Below are positions 1 through 9,357 of a stretch of 26,557 nucleotides of DNA, in pieces (positions within the stretch are counted from its first letter, which is position 1; each line of letters opens with the position of its first letter). Below the pieces are notes generated by a model, which was given only the letters and a program-made list of their open reading frames with translations, was not told where the DNA came from and did no database searches. The stretch comes from Syncephalis plumigaleata (taxonomy: Eukaryota > Zoopagomycota > Zoopagomycetes > Zoopagales > Piptocephalidaceae), in contig JAIXMF010000177.1 of the NCBI GenBank assembly GCA_025201365.1, forward strand, positions 1-26,557. Direction: 5' to 3'. A program made the translations under genes and the position numbers.

Positions 1-297
1 TCAATATTGTTGACATTTGAACCAGTACTTGCACATTATTTATAAAGTAGAATGAAGCAATGATTATAATGCTCAGAATATGACATATTTATTCAATAAA
101 TGATTGAATAATCTTGTAGATATATTCCTTGTACCAAGAAATAATGACTTGAATGGCATGGACACTAAAGGGTCTTGCACCAATCCATTCTTGACTTGAA
201 TACCTATAATATCTACTTGATGATGTCCTTGTCTTGTTCTGTAATCATAACGGATTAGTATGGTATGATTATTTGTTGGATTATTACTTACCATTCC
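1..297 (-). other. 3' UTR of the single-codon-exon gene, with a terminal intron
   Basis: On the minus strand the last coding exon ends at a GTAAGT donor (291-286). A 53-nt intron follows, with a CTAAT branch-like site, ending in TTACAG at 239-240. The downstream exon carries AATAAA at 93-88, a plausible polyadenylation signal. A 73-codon ORF over 294-73 runs through the intron and is probably fortuitous. If the irregular junction at 1227-1234 is read as an 8-nt exon, the stop codon itself is split by this intron. Confidence 0.5.
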
Positions 298-3200
298 TCA
301 AGATGCCTTAACAATTAACGTGTATTCCATTACAATTAATGCGGCATTTGTTATCGTCGTACTGCCCACTTACAAGCTATCATACAATCATACGCATATC
401 GTATTTTACATTGATTGTAATCAGTGTATAGTCTATGGCAATCGGAAAGATAGCTTACAATCTGATGTATGTCAGCATACATGGAGAACATGCCACATTA
501 CAATGAGTAATGCGTATACGTTGATTGACATGCCCACTTACTTCCTATTATTATTATTATTTACAATCCACATGGATCGAGTAGCACATTATGATTGAGT
601 GATCATATACTGTCATTGAAAATACCAGCTTACTTGCTATTCGATATGATTGTACCGGATTGCATATCGCACATCGATTAGTCGTCCATCATCATGTATC
701 GTGACTATGCCTTCTTTTGACTTACATCCTGTGTTATGCCATTGTGAATGAGCCATGTTACATGTTGCAATCAATGAATCATCCATCGTAGTCGAGTTGA
801 TAGCTTACTTTCTATTGCCCATTATCGTATATTAGTCAAGTGGTATTGCATTTAGCATAGCATAGCTTGTCATCAATCCATTGACTTGCCTCCTATTGTA
901 TGTGATTATGCATGGATTGCATGTCGTATTGTCATTAGCACACGACATATCACGATCGAGTCACTGGCTTGCCTTCTGTTAATACGGTAATACGTGAATT
1001 GTATGCCACATATCGTCATTAACATGCCACCTATTGCAAGTAAAAGTGCTCGCTTACATGCTATTATACGTGAGTATACACGATCCATATGGCGTACATT
1101 GCAATTAGCACGTCATAGATTGTCATTAGAAATGCCAACTTGCCTCCTGTCATTCACAATCATATGGGAATTGAATGTTGCAATACAATTAGCGTATTGC
1201 AAATTGCCATTGACATGTCCACTTGCCCTTTATTCTACGTAATCAAATGTGATTCGTATGTTGTCTTGTGATTAGTGCACCATAGAATGCAATAGCACTA
1301 TCGACTTACATCCTATCGTATAGAAGTGTACAGGAATTGTGTTTGCATTATAATAAGCACATCGTCTATTCTGATCGGAATACTAGTTTACCTTCTGTTC
1401 AATAGTTATACACCAATCATATGGTATGATAATGTTGTTGTTAGCACGATATACAAGGCAATAATACATCAACTTACTTGCTATCATACGCAATCACATA
1501 GACATGGATCGTATCCCATATTGCAATTAGTGGGGAATACGTGCAACTAGAATGCTAGCCTACCTTCTTCTATCATACATGACCATGCATGGATCGTATA
1601 CCATACACTGCCATTAGCATGTCGTATATCGGGATAAGAATGCCTGCTTACCGCCTATCACGCATAATCATAGGTGAGTTGTATGTCATATAACAATCAA
1701 AATGCCCACTTACAAACTATAGAATGTGGCCATACATGAAACGTATACCATCATACTGTCATTAATCTACCATACGATAACATTCGAATGCTCACTTACT
1801 GCCTATGACACGTAAGCATACACGAATGAGATATCATACTGCTATTAGCGACTATACTATTCCAATAAATAGGTTGACTTTCTTACCATCTATTATCCAT
1901 GATCATTTGTGGGTGTACACCACGTCATTACAATTATTAGTCCATCGTCAAATTGTCATTAGACTGCTAGCTTACGGTCTATTATCCACACACATGCACA
2001 TATGAATGGTATGCCAAATCACTATCAGCTACCAATATCGTATTACAACATGAATGCTGACTTACTCCCTGATGTGCATAATCATACGTGGATTGTATGT
2101 CCCATTCCAGTTAATGTCTCATATGTCGTAACAAGAATAATAAACTTACAAACTACCACATACAACCATACGTGAATCATGTGTCATAATACAATCAGTA
2201 CACCGCATGCTGTGATTACAATTCCCACTTACAAGCTGTCATATGTAATCACACACGAGTTGTTTACCACATTGCAATTAGATCGACGTATTAATGTTAA
2301 AAATGCTAGCTTACATCCTAGTATCCATGATCATACGGGAGTTGTATGTCACACTATGATTAATGCTTCATGTCTACTAGCTGACACTTCCAGCTTACAA
2401 GCTATCATGTGGCCATACATCAATCATTTGTGATATTTCGATTAGTATACCGTAGATTGTAATGGTGACATCAACTTACATGTTGATTCGCTTCCTCCAA
2501 CTAGGGCACGCAATAGTGGATTAGCTTCACATGATGCTTGACCAAATCAAACAATAAACTTACTTCTTCCTGTGCATAATCATACCAGGATTGTAAATTC
2601 CATTGTAATAAGTGCATGATGCATCATTATTTGGTATCTGCTTACTTGCTATGATAATACAAGCACATATCACATTCCGATTAGCATACCGTAGACTGTA
2701 ACAAGAATGATGACTTACACGCTGCTTCTCAGCCTCCAACTATGACATACAACAATAGATTAGTCTTACAAGATGTTTGACCAAATCAAACAATAAACTT
2801 ACTTCCATCTGTGCATGATTACACGTAGATTGTATGTCCCATTGTAATGAGTGTATGATGCATCATCATTTGGATATCTGCTTACTGGCTATGATAATGA
2901 TACAAGTACATATCACACATTGATTAGTATACCGCAGATTGTAATCATGATATCAACTTACATGTTGATTCCAAGTCTCCAACTAGGACATACAGCAGTG
3001 GATTAGCTTCACATGATGCTTGACCAAATCAAACAATAAAACTTACTTTTATCTGTGCATGATTACACGTGGATTGAATGTTCCATTGGAATGAGTGCGT
3101 GATGCATTATCATTTGGATATCAACCTACCGTCTATAACAATAGCAATAATACAAGCACATATCCCATTGCAATCAATATAGCGTAGATTGTAATCGTGA

Positions 3201-6200
3201 TATCAACTTACATATTGATACTCAACCCGGATCTAGGACACGCAATAGTGGATTAGCTTCATAAGATGTTTGACCAAATCAGACGATAATACTTACTTCT
3301 TTCTGTGCAGGATTCTACGTAGATTGTATGTCCCATTGGAGTGAGTGTATGATGCATCATTATTTGGTATCTGCTTACTTGCTATGATAATACAAGCACA
3401 TATCACATTCCGATTAGTATACCGCAGATTGTAATCAAAGTGATGACTTACTTCCTTTCATACACAATCAAAGGTCAATAGTGTATCACAATACGGTTAA
3501 TATGCTATGTAAATTGGCTGGAATACTGCCTTACCCCCTAATAGTTGTAGTTTTATGTGAATCATTCAATGGCATTACCATTAGCATGTCACATCTTGTA
3601 ACCAGCATGTCAGCTTACAAACTATCAAATGTAGTCATATGTGAATCATAAGACATCTTGCAATTAGTTCATCCAACACTATCATCGAATAATAACTTAC
3701 TAACTACAGTGGGGGAAAAAATTGTTCACGTGTTATATACTTTTTTACTTTCCCAATCACTACACAATTAATAAACAACATATCACTTTGTACTTTTACA
3801 TGTTAATAAAGCTATTAATTCTCTTTCTAATGATATAAAATATGTGCATACTTTATTATAGATTTCTTGAGATATTAGTGTTGAAAGTCACGTGGTGCAC
3901 GTGAACAATTTTTTCCATTACTAATAAAATTAACATTTCTTACCAATAATCAATTTTTATTCAATTTAAATGTAATAAAATGTTTATATATGAGTAAATA
4001 CGAGCTGTCGTGCATCGTACGAGCAATAAATAATTATAAATCAAGTTGATGTGGTTGAGCAATATGGCTATAATTGCTCATTTTAATGTATAGTAAAAAT
4101 GTTACTACAGTATGCTTTATTCACTTCCAAATGTTGTGCAAATGCTTATTAAAGCGCTTTTAAGCAATGGTAGCCTCCCTAGAACCACTGCGGGCAAGTT
4201 AGCTATGGTTAAAGATATGATTACATTGAACAATCACGCATGCAGCTGCTGGAATAGCGTTCATGTTACTACAATTTCGCTTATTACTCAGTGTACATTC
4301 GACCGATCCTACTTAAATTGCAGGTTATGATAAAGCACGTCTTCACGCAGATAATGATATAAAATAATGCTATGTCGATGGGAAAAGCGTCTAGTTATCA
4401 TCCTACAAAGATGATGTCACATTAATGTCACTGAATAGCGTAAATTTTAATTTTAATTTTTTGTAATAAATTTATTAATTAATGCCAAAAATAATAGTAA
4501 AAAATAGCGCAGAGCACGTTAATAAAGCATAATAAACAATAACAATAGCAGTTAATAAAGTGTTAAAGAATTTATTAAAAGATCTAATAAGAATTAATTT
4601 ACGCTATTCAGTGACATTAATGTGACATCATCTTTGTAGGATGATAACTAGACGCTTTTCCCATCGACATAGCATTATTTTATATCATTATCTGCGTGAA
4701 GACGTGCTTTATCATAACCTGCAATTTAAGTAGGATCGGTCGAATGTACACTGAGTAATAAGCGAAATTGTAGTAACATGAACGCTATTCCAGCAGCTGC
4801 ATGCGTGATTGTTCAATGTAATCATATCTTTAACCATAGCTAACTTGCCCGCAGTGGTTCTAGGGAGGCTACCATTGCTTAAAAGCGCTTTAATAAGCAT
4901 TTGCACAACATTTGGAAGTGAATAAAGCATACTGTAGTAACATTTTTACTATACATTAAAATGAGCAATTATAGCCATATTGCTCAACCACATCAACTTG
5001 ATTTATAATTATTTATTGCTCGTACGATGCACGACAGCTCGTATTTACTCATATATAAACATTTTATTACATTTAAATTGAATAAAAATTGATTATTGGT
5101 AAGAAATGTTAATTTTATTAGTAATGGAAAAAATTGTTCACGTGCACCACGTGACTTTCAACACTAATATCTCAAGAAATCTATAATAAAGTATGCACAT
5201 ATTTTATATCATTAGAAAGAGAATTAATAGCTTTATTAACATGTAAAAGTACAAAGTGATATGTTGTTTATTAATTGTGTAGTGATTGGGAAAGTAAAAA
5301 AGTATATAACACGTGAACAATTTTTTCCCCCACTGTATCATTCGTAATCATATATGGATCGTATTCATTACGATTAACACATCGTATCCTGTAGTGATAA
5401 TGCTAGCTTACTCTCTGTTATATGTGATCACAAGTCAATGGTATGCCGATTTATAATTAGTTCATTGCTTGTTGTAATCACTGTTTTGACTCACGAACTG
5501 ATGTGCATAAGCGTAAGTGAATTGCACACCGATTATGATTAGTTAATCGTATACGGTAATCACTATTTTGGCTTACTCTCTGTTATATGTAATGATAAAT
5601 GGATTGCACATCGATTATAATTAGCTCACGGTATACTGTAACCACTATTTCGACCTACCATCTGTTATAGGTGATTATAGATGAATTGTACACCGATTAC
5701 GATTAGTTCATCGTATAATACAGCCATTATTTTGGCTTACTTCCTGTTACATACGATCATGGATGAATTGCACATCAATTTACGATTAGTTCATTGTACG
5801 ATGTAACTGATATGTAAACATACTTCCTGTTATATGTGATCATAGGCGATTTGCATACCCGCTTACAATTAGTTCATTGTGTGCTATAATCACTGTTCTG
5901 ACCTACCGCCTGATGTGCATAAGTGTAAGTAAATTGTATACCGATTACAATTAGTTGATTGTACGCTGTAATCATTATGCATTCTTACTTCCCGCTATAT
6001 GTAAGCATACGTGAATGGTGTATCAATTTAGAATCATTTGATTGTGTGTTATAATCGTTATTTTGGCTTACTTTCTGACATTCATAAGTACAAGTAATCG
6101 CACATTACTTTGCTATTAATTTATGGTATGCTATAATCACTATTTTGGCTTACCCTCTGGCATGCATAGGCACAAATAGTAGCATATCGATTTATAATTA

Positions 6201-7886
6201 GCTGATTGTATGCCATAATAACAATGCTGACTTACTGCCTGTTACATGTCACCATAAGTGAACAGTGTGCCGATTTACAATTAGTTGATTGTGCGCTGTA
6301 GTCGCTATGCTAACCTACTTTCTGTTATATGTAATCATAGGCGAGTTCCACACCAATTACGATCAGCTCATCGTATGAAGCGATCGTTATATGACTTACT
6401 CTCTGTTATATGTGATCATAAGTCAATGGTATCGTAATTTACGATTAGTTCATCGTATGCTATAATCACTACTCTTGCTTACTATCTAACGTGCATAAGC
6501 GTAAGTGAATTGCACACCGATTACGATTAGTTCATCATATAGTGGGATTGTTATATGACTTACTCTCTGTTATATGTAATGATAAGTCGATGGTATGCAG
6601 ATTTACAATTAGTTCGTCGTATGTTGTAGTTACTATTATGACTTACGAGCTGATGTGCATAAGCGTAAATGAAGTGCACCCAATTTACAATTAGTTGCTT
6701 GTAAGCTATAATCACCATGCATCCTTACTTCCTGTTATATGTAAGCATACGTGAATGGTGTGTCAATTTAGAATTAGTTGATTGTATATTGCAAATAGTA
6801 CGCTAACTTACCGACTGGCATTTATCATTATAGATTTGTTATTCCACATTAGATTAGTTCATTGTGTGCTAAAGCCTATACGTTGGCTTACAGACTATGA
6901 TTTATAAATGCATATAAATCGTATATTCCACTCCAATTAGCACACATTCTACGGCAATTATAATGTTGGCTTACTATCTGTTGTACGTGATAGTACGTGG
7001 ATTGATTGTATTCCTCATTCCAATTAATGTCTTATATGCTTCAATCGAAATGATAACTTACGGCCTATTGTATTCCATAGTCATAGGTGAGCTACATTTT
7101 GGGATTGTAGTCCACGTGTTAACTTACACTCTATGTCGTGTGATCATCATACACACACACACGTATATGAATTGTACGTCGCATTATGATTATTGTGATT
7201 ATTATTGGAACGCTAGCTTACTGGCTTCTGCATGTGTCGTTACAAGTCAATCATGTATCATGCTACAATTAGCATACTGTATCCTATAGTCATCATAATG
7301 ACTTACCCTCTATTATTCACAATAATAAACAAGTACTATGATTAGTATGCCGTATATTGACACTGGAATGCCAACCTACAATCTATGCCGTGTAATCATC
7401 CATCATGAACCATGTTCCTCATTTCGATTAACACATTGCATATCACGATAAGAATGTCTAGTTACCCTCTGTTACATGGATGCATATGTGAATCATCAAT
7501 CAGCTTGTAATTAATCGATCGCACATTGCGCTGATCATCACTTACATACTATTACTCGTAATCATATGTGAATCGTACGCCATAGGGTAATGAGTACATC
7601 GACTAGTAAGACTGGAATGCTAACTTCTTACAATCTATTATATATATATGTGTGTGATGCATTGCTATTAACATGCCATGCATTAGTATGGAAATGTCCA
7701 CTTACATACTAGTGCAATCATATGCGAAGAGAATGATGATTGTTGTTGTTGTTATTAGTACATTATACGGTAATGCTAGACTAGCAACTTACATCCTGTT
7801 ACAGGTCATCGTACACGTATCATGACATGTCAACTTATAATGAGCACATCGTATGCTATGATCGAAATGATCACCTACATGCTGTC

Positions 7887-7919
<33 letters not shown>

Positions 7920-8596
7920 GAATGACAAGTGAAGCAATTGTGCCATTGCAATTAGTATGACGTATACTGCAATCGGAATACCGCCCACTTACAATCTATT
8001 ACGCGTCATCATCGGTGAATCGAATGCCACATTCCAACGAGTGCTCGCTTACCCACTAATACATGCAATCATACGTGAGTCAAATGGCTCATTGCAATGA
8101 TACTAGTAGCTTACGTGTTCCTATGCATGATAATCATACGGGAATCGATTGCCACATTTCAATGAGCGTATGGCATAGTATCATCGTGATTCACAACTCA
8201 CCTCCTATCATACGAGTATTGCAATTAGTACATTGTATGTTTATTTAGACAGAATATCAACTTACTTCTGCTTCTATAATAGTAACATATGATTTTGATT
8301 TACATTCCAGTCAACACGACATACGCCATGCTCACTCGTTGTTTAACTCACCAACTATGATTGACAGCATCGTATGTGGCATCATCATCAGTATCGCAAT
8401 CATTGTCATACGATATAGACTTACCATCTATTGATTGTCATTAGAAAGACCATTAGATAGTAGTATTACGATTAGCGTGTTTATTAGTATCGATGATGAT
8501 GATGGTAGAAATACCAGTGGAATTTGATGATACGGATGCTGTAGCACTGACTATAGGCTGGCTATTGTTATTATTGTTATCAGCAGATAATTCCAT
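298..8596 (-). CDS. Single-codon-exon gene: about 140-residue helical protein split by about 80 introns
   Basis: I do not recognise the protein. The start ATG is at 8596-8594 and the first coding exon is 8596-8515 (27 codons plus 1 nt; Asn/Ser-rich). It is followed by about 80 tiny exons, each written NAG|exon|GTAAG on the minus strand. The 3-nt exons begin (low + coordinate) at 8425, 8352, 8202, 8053, 7993, 7879, 7793, 7706, 7632, 7546, 7466, 7380, 7307, 7128, 7062, 6975, 6892, 6812, 6729, 6647, 6564, 6483, 6400, 6319, 6236, 6154, 6072, 5907, 5824, 5741, 5659, 5577, 5495, 5412, 3701, 3619, 3535, 3452, 3379, 3130, 2886, 2646, 2399, 2315, 2233, 2150, 2066, 1976, 1887, 1800, 1714, 1652, 1478, 1392, 1310, 1144, 1058, 973, 890, 809, 726, 634, 542, 459 and 374. 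The 6-nt exons begin at 8115, 7222, 5989, 3297, 3047, 2803, 2574 and 1564. The 21-nt exons begin at 3212, 2962, 2719 and 2480. There is an 8-nt exon at 8266-8273. The junction at 1227-1234 is irregular. The last coding exon is 292-306. The joined frame has no internal stop and is rich in E, K, R, A, L and Q; one stretch reads ELRIRKARKREAEEMRF, which looks like a coiled-coil helix. Donors are GTAAG (most), GTAGG (7), GCAAG (4), GTGAG (3), GTATG, GTAAA and GTAAC. The stop is TGA at 300-298, or a TGA split by the last intron if the 1227-1234 junction is an 8-nt exon. Function is unknown and expression is untested. Confidence 0.72.
307..3704 (-). repeat. Array of related introns, downstream half (about 83-bp period)
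   Basis: About 41 units of degenerate tandem repeat. On the minus strand each reads GTAAGT, about 35 nt, a CTAAT-type branch site, about 40 nt, then a YAG acceptor, followed by a 3-21 nt exon and the next donor. Donor-to-donor spacing is mostly 81-90 bp, with a few of 62-76. Units diverge strongly from each other except at the splice signals. Between 2574 and 3440 the introns are much more alike, reflecting a recent higher-order duplication. Confidence 0.85.
2480..3302 (-). repeat. Higher-order repeat: three-exon module of about 245 bp, four copies
   Basis: Four 21-nt exons at 2480-2500, 2719-2739, 2962-2982 and 3212-3232 lie 239-250 bp apart. Each is preceded in transcription order by a 6-nt exon and a 3-nt exon, so one module contributes 30 coding nt, a ten-residue repeat. 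The 21-nt exons translate as LEEANQH, LEAEKQR, LETWNQH and IRVEYQY. Introns at equivalent positions are near copies (for example 2634-2690 and 3365-3421), so the module was amplified with its introns. Confidence 0.8.
3707..4446 (+). repeat. Left arm of the palindromic element
   Basis: This 740-bp terminal inverted repeat pairs with 4596-5335. Within it, the outer motif GGAAAAAATTGTTCACGTG (about 3713-3731) recurs in inverted orientation at 3898-3916. Each arm therefore has its own terminal/subterminal inverted pair about 200 bp across, a layout reminiscent of the double transposase-binding sites of IR/DR-type Tc1 elements. Confidence 0.9.
4112..4330 (+). CDS. 72-codon ORF in left arm, possible transposase N-terminal remnant
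   Basis: The ORF has a possible helix-turn-helix-like stretch near residues 11-35 (IKALLSNGSLPRTTAGKLA), loosely like the N-terminal DNA-binding region of Tc1/mariner transposases. No catalytic DDE/D part is visible. It could be the first exon of a truncated transposase captured in the inverted duplication, or chance. Confidence in function is low; the ORF itself is certain. Confidence 0.3.
   Translation: MLYSLPNVVQMLIKALLSNGSLPRTTAGKLAMVKDMITLNNHACSCWNSVHVTTISLITQCTFDRSYLNCRL
4596..5335 (-). repeat. Right arm of the palindromic element
   Basis: Inverted copy of 3707-4446. Symmetry breaks at 4446/4596. I checked it by reading the outer 430 nt and the innermost 130 nt of both arms, plus the identical 72-codon ORF translations. 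Confidence 0.9.
4712..4930 (-). CDS. 72-codon ORF in right arm, identical to the left-arm copy
   Basis: The translation is identical to the ORF at 4112-4330, as expected from the perfect palindrome. It shows that the duplicated segment includes this ORF in divergent-to-convergent orientation (both ORFs point towards the spacer). The doubt about a transposase origin is the same. Confidence 0.3.
   Translation of the reverse strand: MLYSLPNVVQMLIKALLSNGSLPRTTAGKLAMVKDMITLNNHACSCWNSVHVTTISLITQCTFDRSYLNCRL
5338..8514 (-). repeat. Array of related introns, upstream half (about 83-bp period)
   Basis: About 39 units of the same family on the far side of the palindromic element. Spacing between 5411 and 6974 is very even (80-83 bp) and the units there are the most alike, with shared segments near CATACGATGAACTAAT and ATGATTACATATAACAG on the minus strand. 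Spacing becomes irregular (60-114 bp) towards 8500, where one unit has expanded through an AT/GT microsatellite. The first intron (8514-8428) has a GTATTT donor and a normal CAATAG acceptor. Confidence 0.85.
7887..7919. repeat. (AT)n(GT)n microsatellite in an intron
   Basis: An alternating AT tract followed by GT lies near the 3' end (minus strand) of the intron between the exons at 7993 and 7879. It explains why that unit is about 114 bp instead of about 83. Confidence 0.9.
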
Positions 8597-9357
8597 GTTG
8601 ATATTGTCCTAATGGAAGAGCAAGAGAAACAAACAAACAAACAAACAAACAAACAAGCGAAATGGAGTAATGAGTATAGAATAGAATAAAAAGAGAGATA
8701 TGGTCAAATAGTATGGTAGTTCTAGGAAAGTAGCACAGGCACTTTTGACTAATTTAAACGACACCGCATTGACACCTCGCCACTTCTGCATTTCTTTACC
8801 GTATTTCTTTCTCGTGTTCTTTTTCGTGTTTCTGTACGTTTTCTATGCATAAGCATATTCAGTTTGCGTTGTATTCCTTTGTGCCTTCTACGCGTTTGTA
8901 CTCTCACTAGCTTACGACAGTAATTACTCATAGTATATATTCTACTCTACTCTGCATAGTTATTCATACTATTGTGTACACTTTTACTGCTTGTAAACTA
9001 CGATTACTGCAGAGAACCACTTTCTTCCGTAGCACTTGATCTTGCCACGATCTACTCTTGTCTAACTAGTTTAGTCGTTATTTCTTTCTGTACAACAAAG
9101 CCGTACACCCTGCTGTGCTCATTGCCGTTGTATTTATCGTATTTCTCTCCTACAACTACACGCTATTTTTATTCGTTTATCTCGTCATAGTCATAGTACG
9201 TGCTTTTATCTTTCATCGTGCTAATAACCGTTATAGCAAGTATACTAACGACTATATGCTATGTTGTAGGCATAGTCACACTTCTCGTAATCATGGCCTG
9301 TGTTTATACTGTGCACCCTTCTATATTCGTAGGTCATAGCACTCATAACCCGCAAGC
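8597..9357. promoter_or_regulatory. Divergent intergenic region, with an AAAC tract
   Basis: This separates the minus-strand single-codon-exon gene from the plus-strand ORF at 9358. A run of AAAC repeats (8626-8656) reads on the minus strand as a pyrimidine/GT-rich tract ending CTTCCATTAG just before the start codon, so a 5' UTR intron acceptor at 8611 is possible. Short ORFs on both strands here have no recognisable content. On the plus strand an 83-codon hydrophobic ORF (9200-9451) overlaps the next gene in another frame. I see no RNA gene. Confidence 0.4.
8626..8656. repeat. (AAAC)n microsatellite
   Basis: About seven AAAC units just upstream (on the minus strand) of the start codon of the single-codon-exon gene. 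In the transcript this is a GTTT tract before a possible CTTCCATTAG acceptor. Confidence 0.95.

Larger units (their letters stand above)
3707..5335. mobile_element. Palindromic Tc1/mariner-type foldback DNA element
   Basis: The element is flanked by a TA target duplication (3705-3706 and 5336-5337) and its ends read CAGTGGGGG. The two 740-bp arms (3707-4446 and 4596-5335) appear identical in inverted orientation by eye, around a 149-bp AT-rich spacer (4447-4595). TA duplication plus CAGTG ends is typical of the Tc1/mariner superfamily; no full transposase is present, so this is a non-autonomous, inverted-duplicated derivative. Perfect arm identity suggests recent formation or gene conversion. 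It sits inside one intron of the single-codon-exon gene. Confidence 0.9.

Noticed and set aside
73-294. 73-codon minus ORF as a separate gene
   Set aside because: Its first codons are the GTAAGT donor of the terminal intron and it reads through a good acceptor; it is better explained as 3' UTR of the single-codon-exon gene.
2764-2775. Extra donor-like CTTAC at 2765-2769 as another microexon
   Set aside because: There is no AG acceptor at the matching position, and the sequence aligns to intron interior in the sister modules.
320-8248. Plus-strand ORFs inside the array (for example 994-1242, 2179-2433, 6963-7289)
   Set aside because: They are short, Ile/Tyr/Thr/His-rich translations of the repeat with no conserved content; the regular signal (splice sites, open frame) is on the minus strand.
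300-8500. CRISPR-like array
   Set aside because: Spacing is regular, but units are degenerate along their whole length, there are no identical repeats with unique spacers, and the neighbours are intron-rich eukaryotic genes.
300-8500. Plain non-coding satellite
   Set aside because: A neutral satellite would not be expected to keep donor, branch point and acceptor at the same relative places while the rest decays, nor keep the intervening 3, 6 and 21 nt pieces free of stops in one frame. It remains the main alternative if no transcript exists.
8609-8931. Two 60-codon minus ORFs upstream of the single-codon-exon gene
   Set aside because: Low-complexity (a GTTT-repeat-derived Phe/Leu/Cys run and an Arg/Lys-rich run); no conserved features. 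They may be 5' UTR or promoter.
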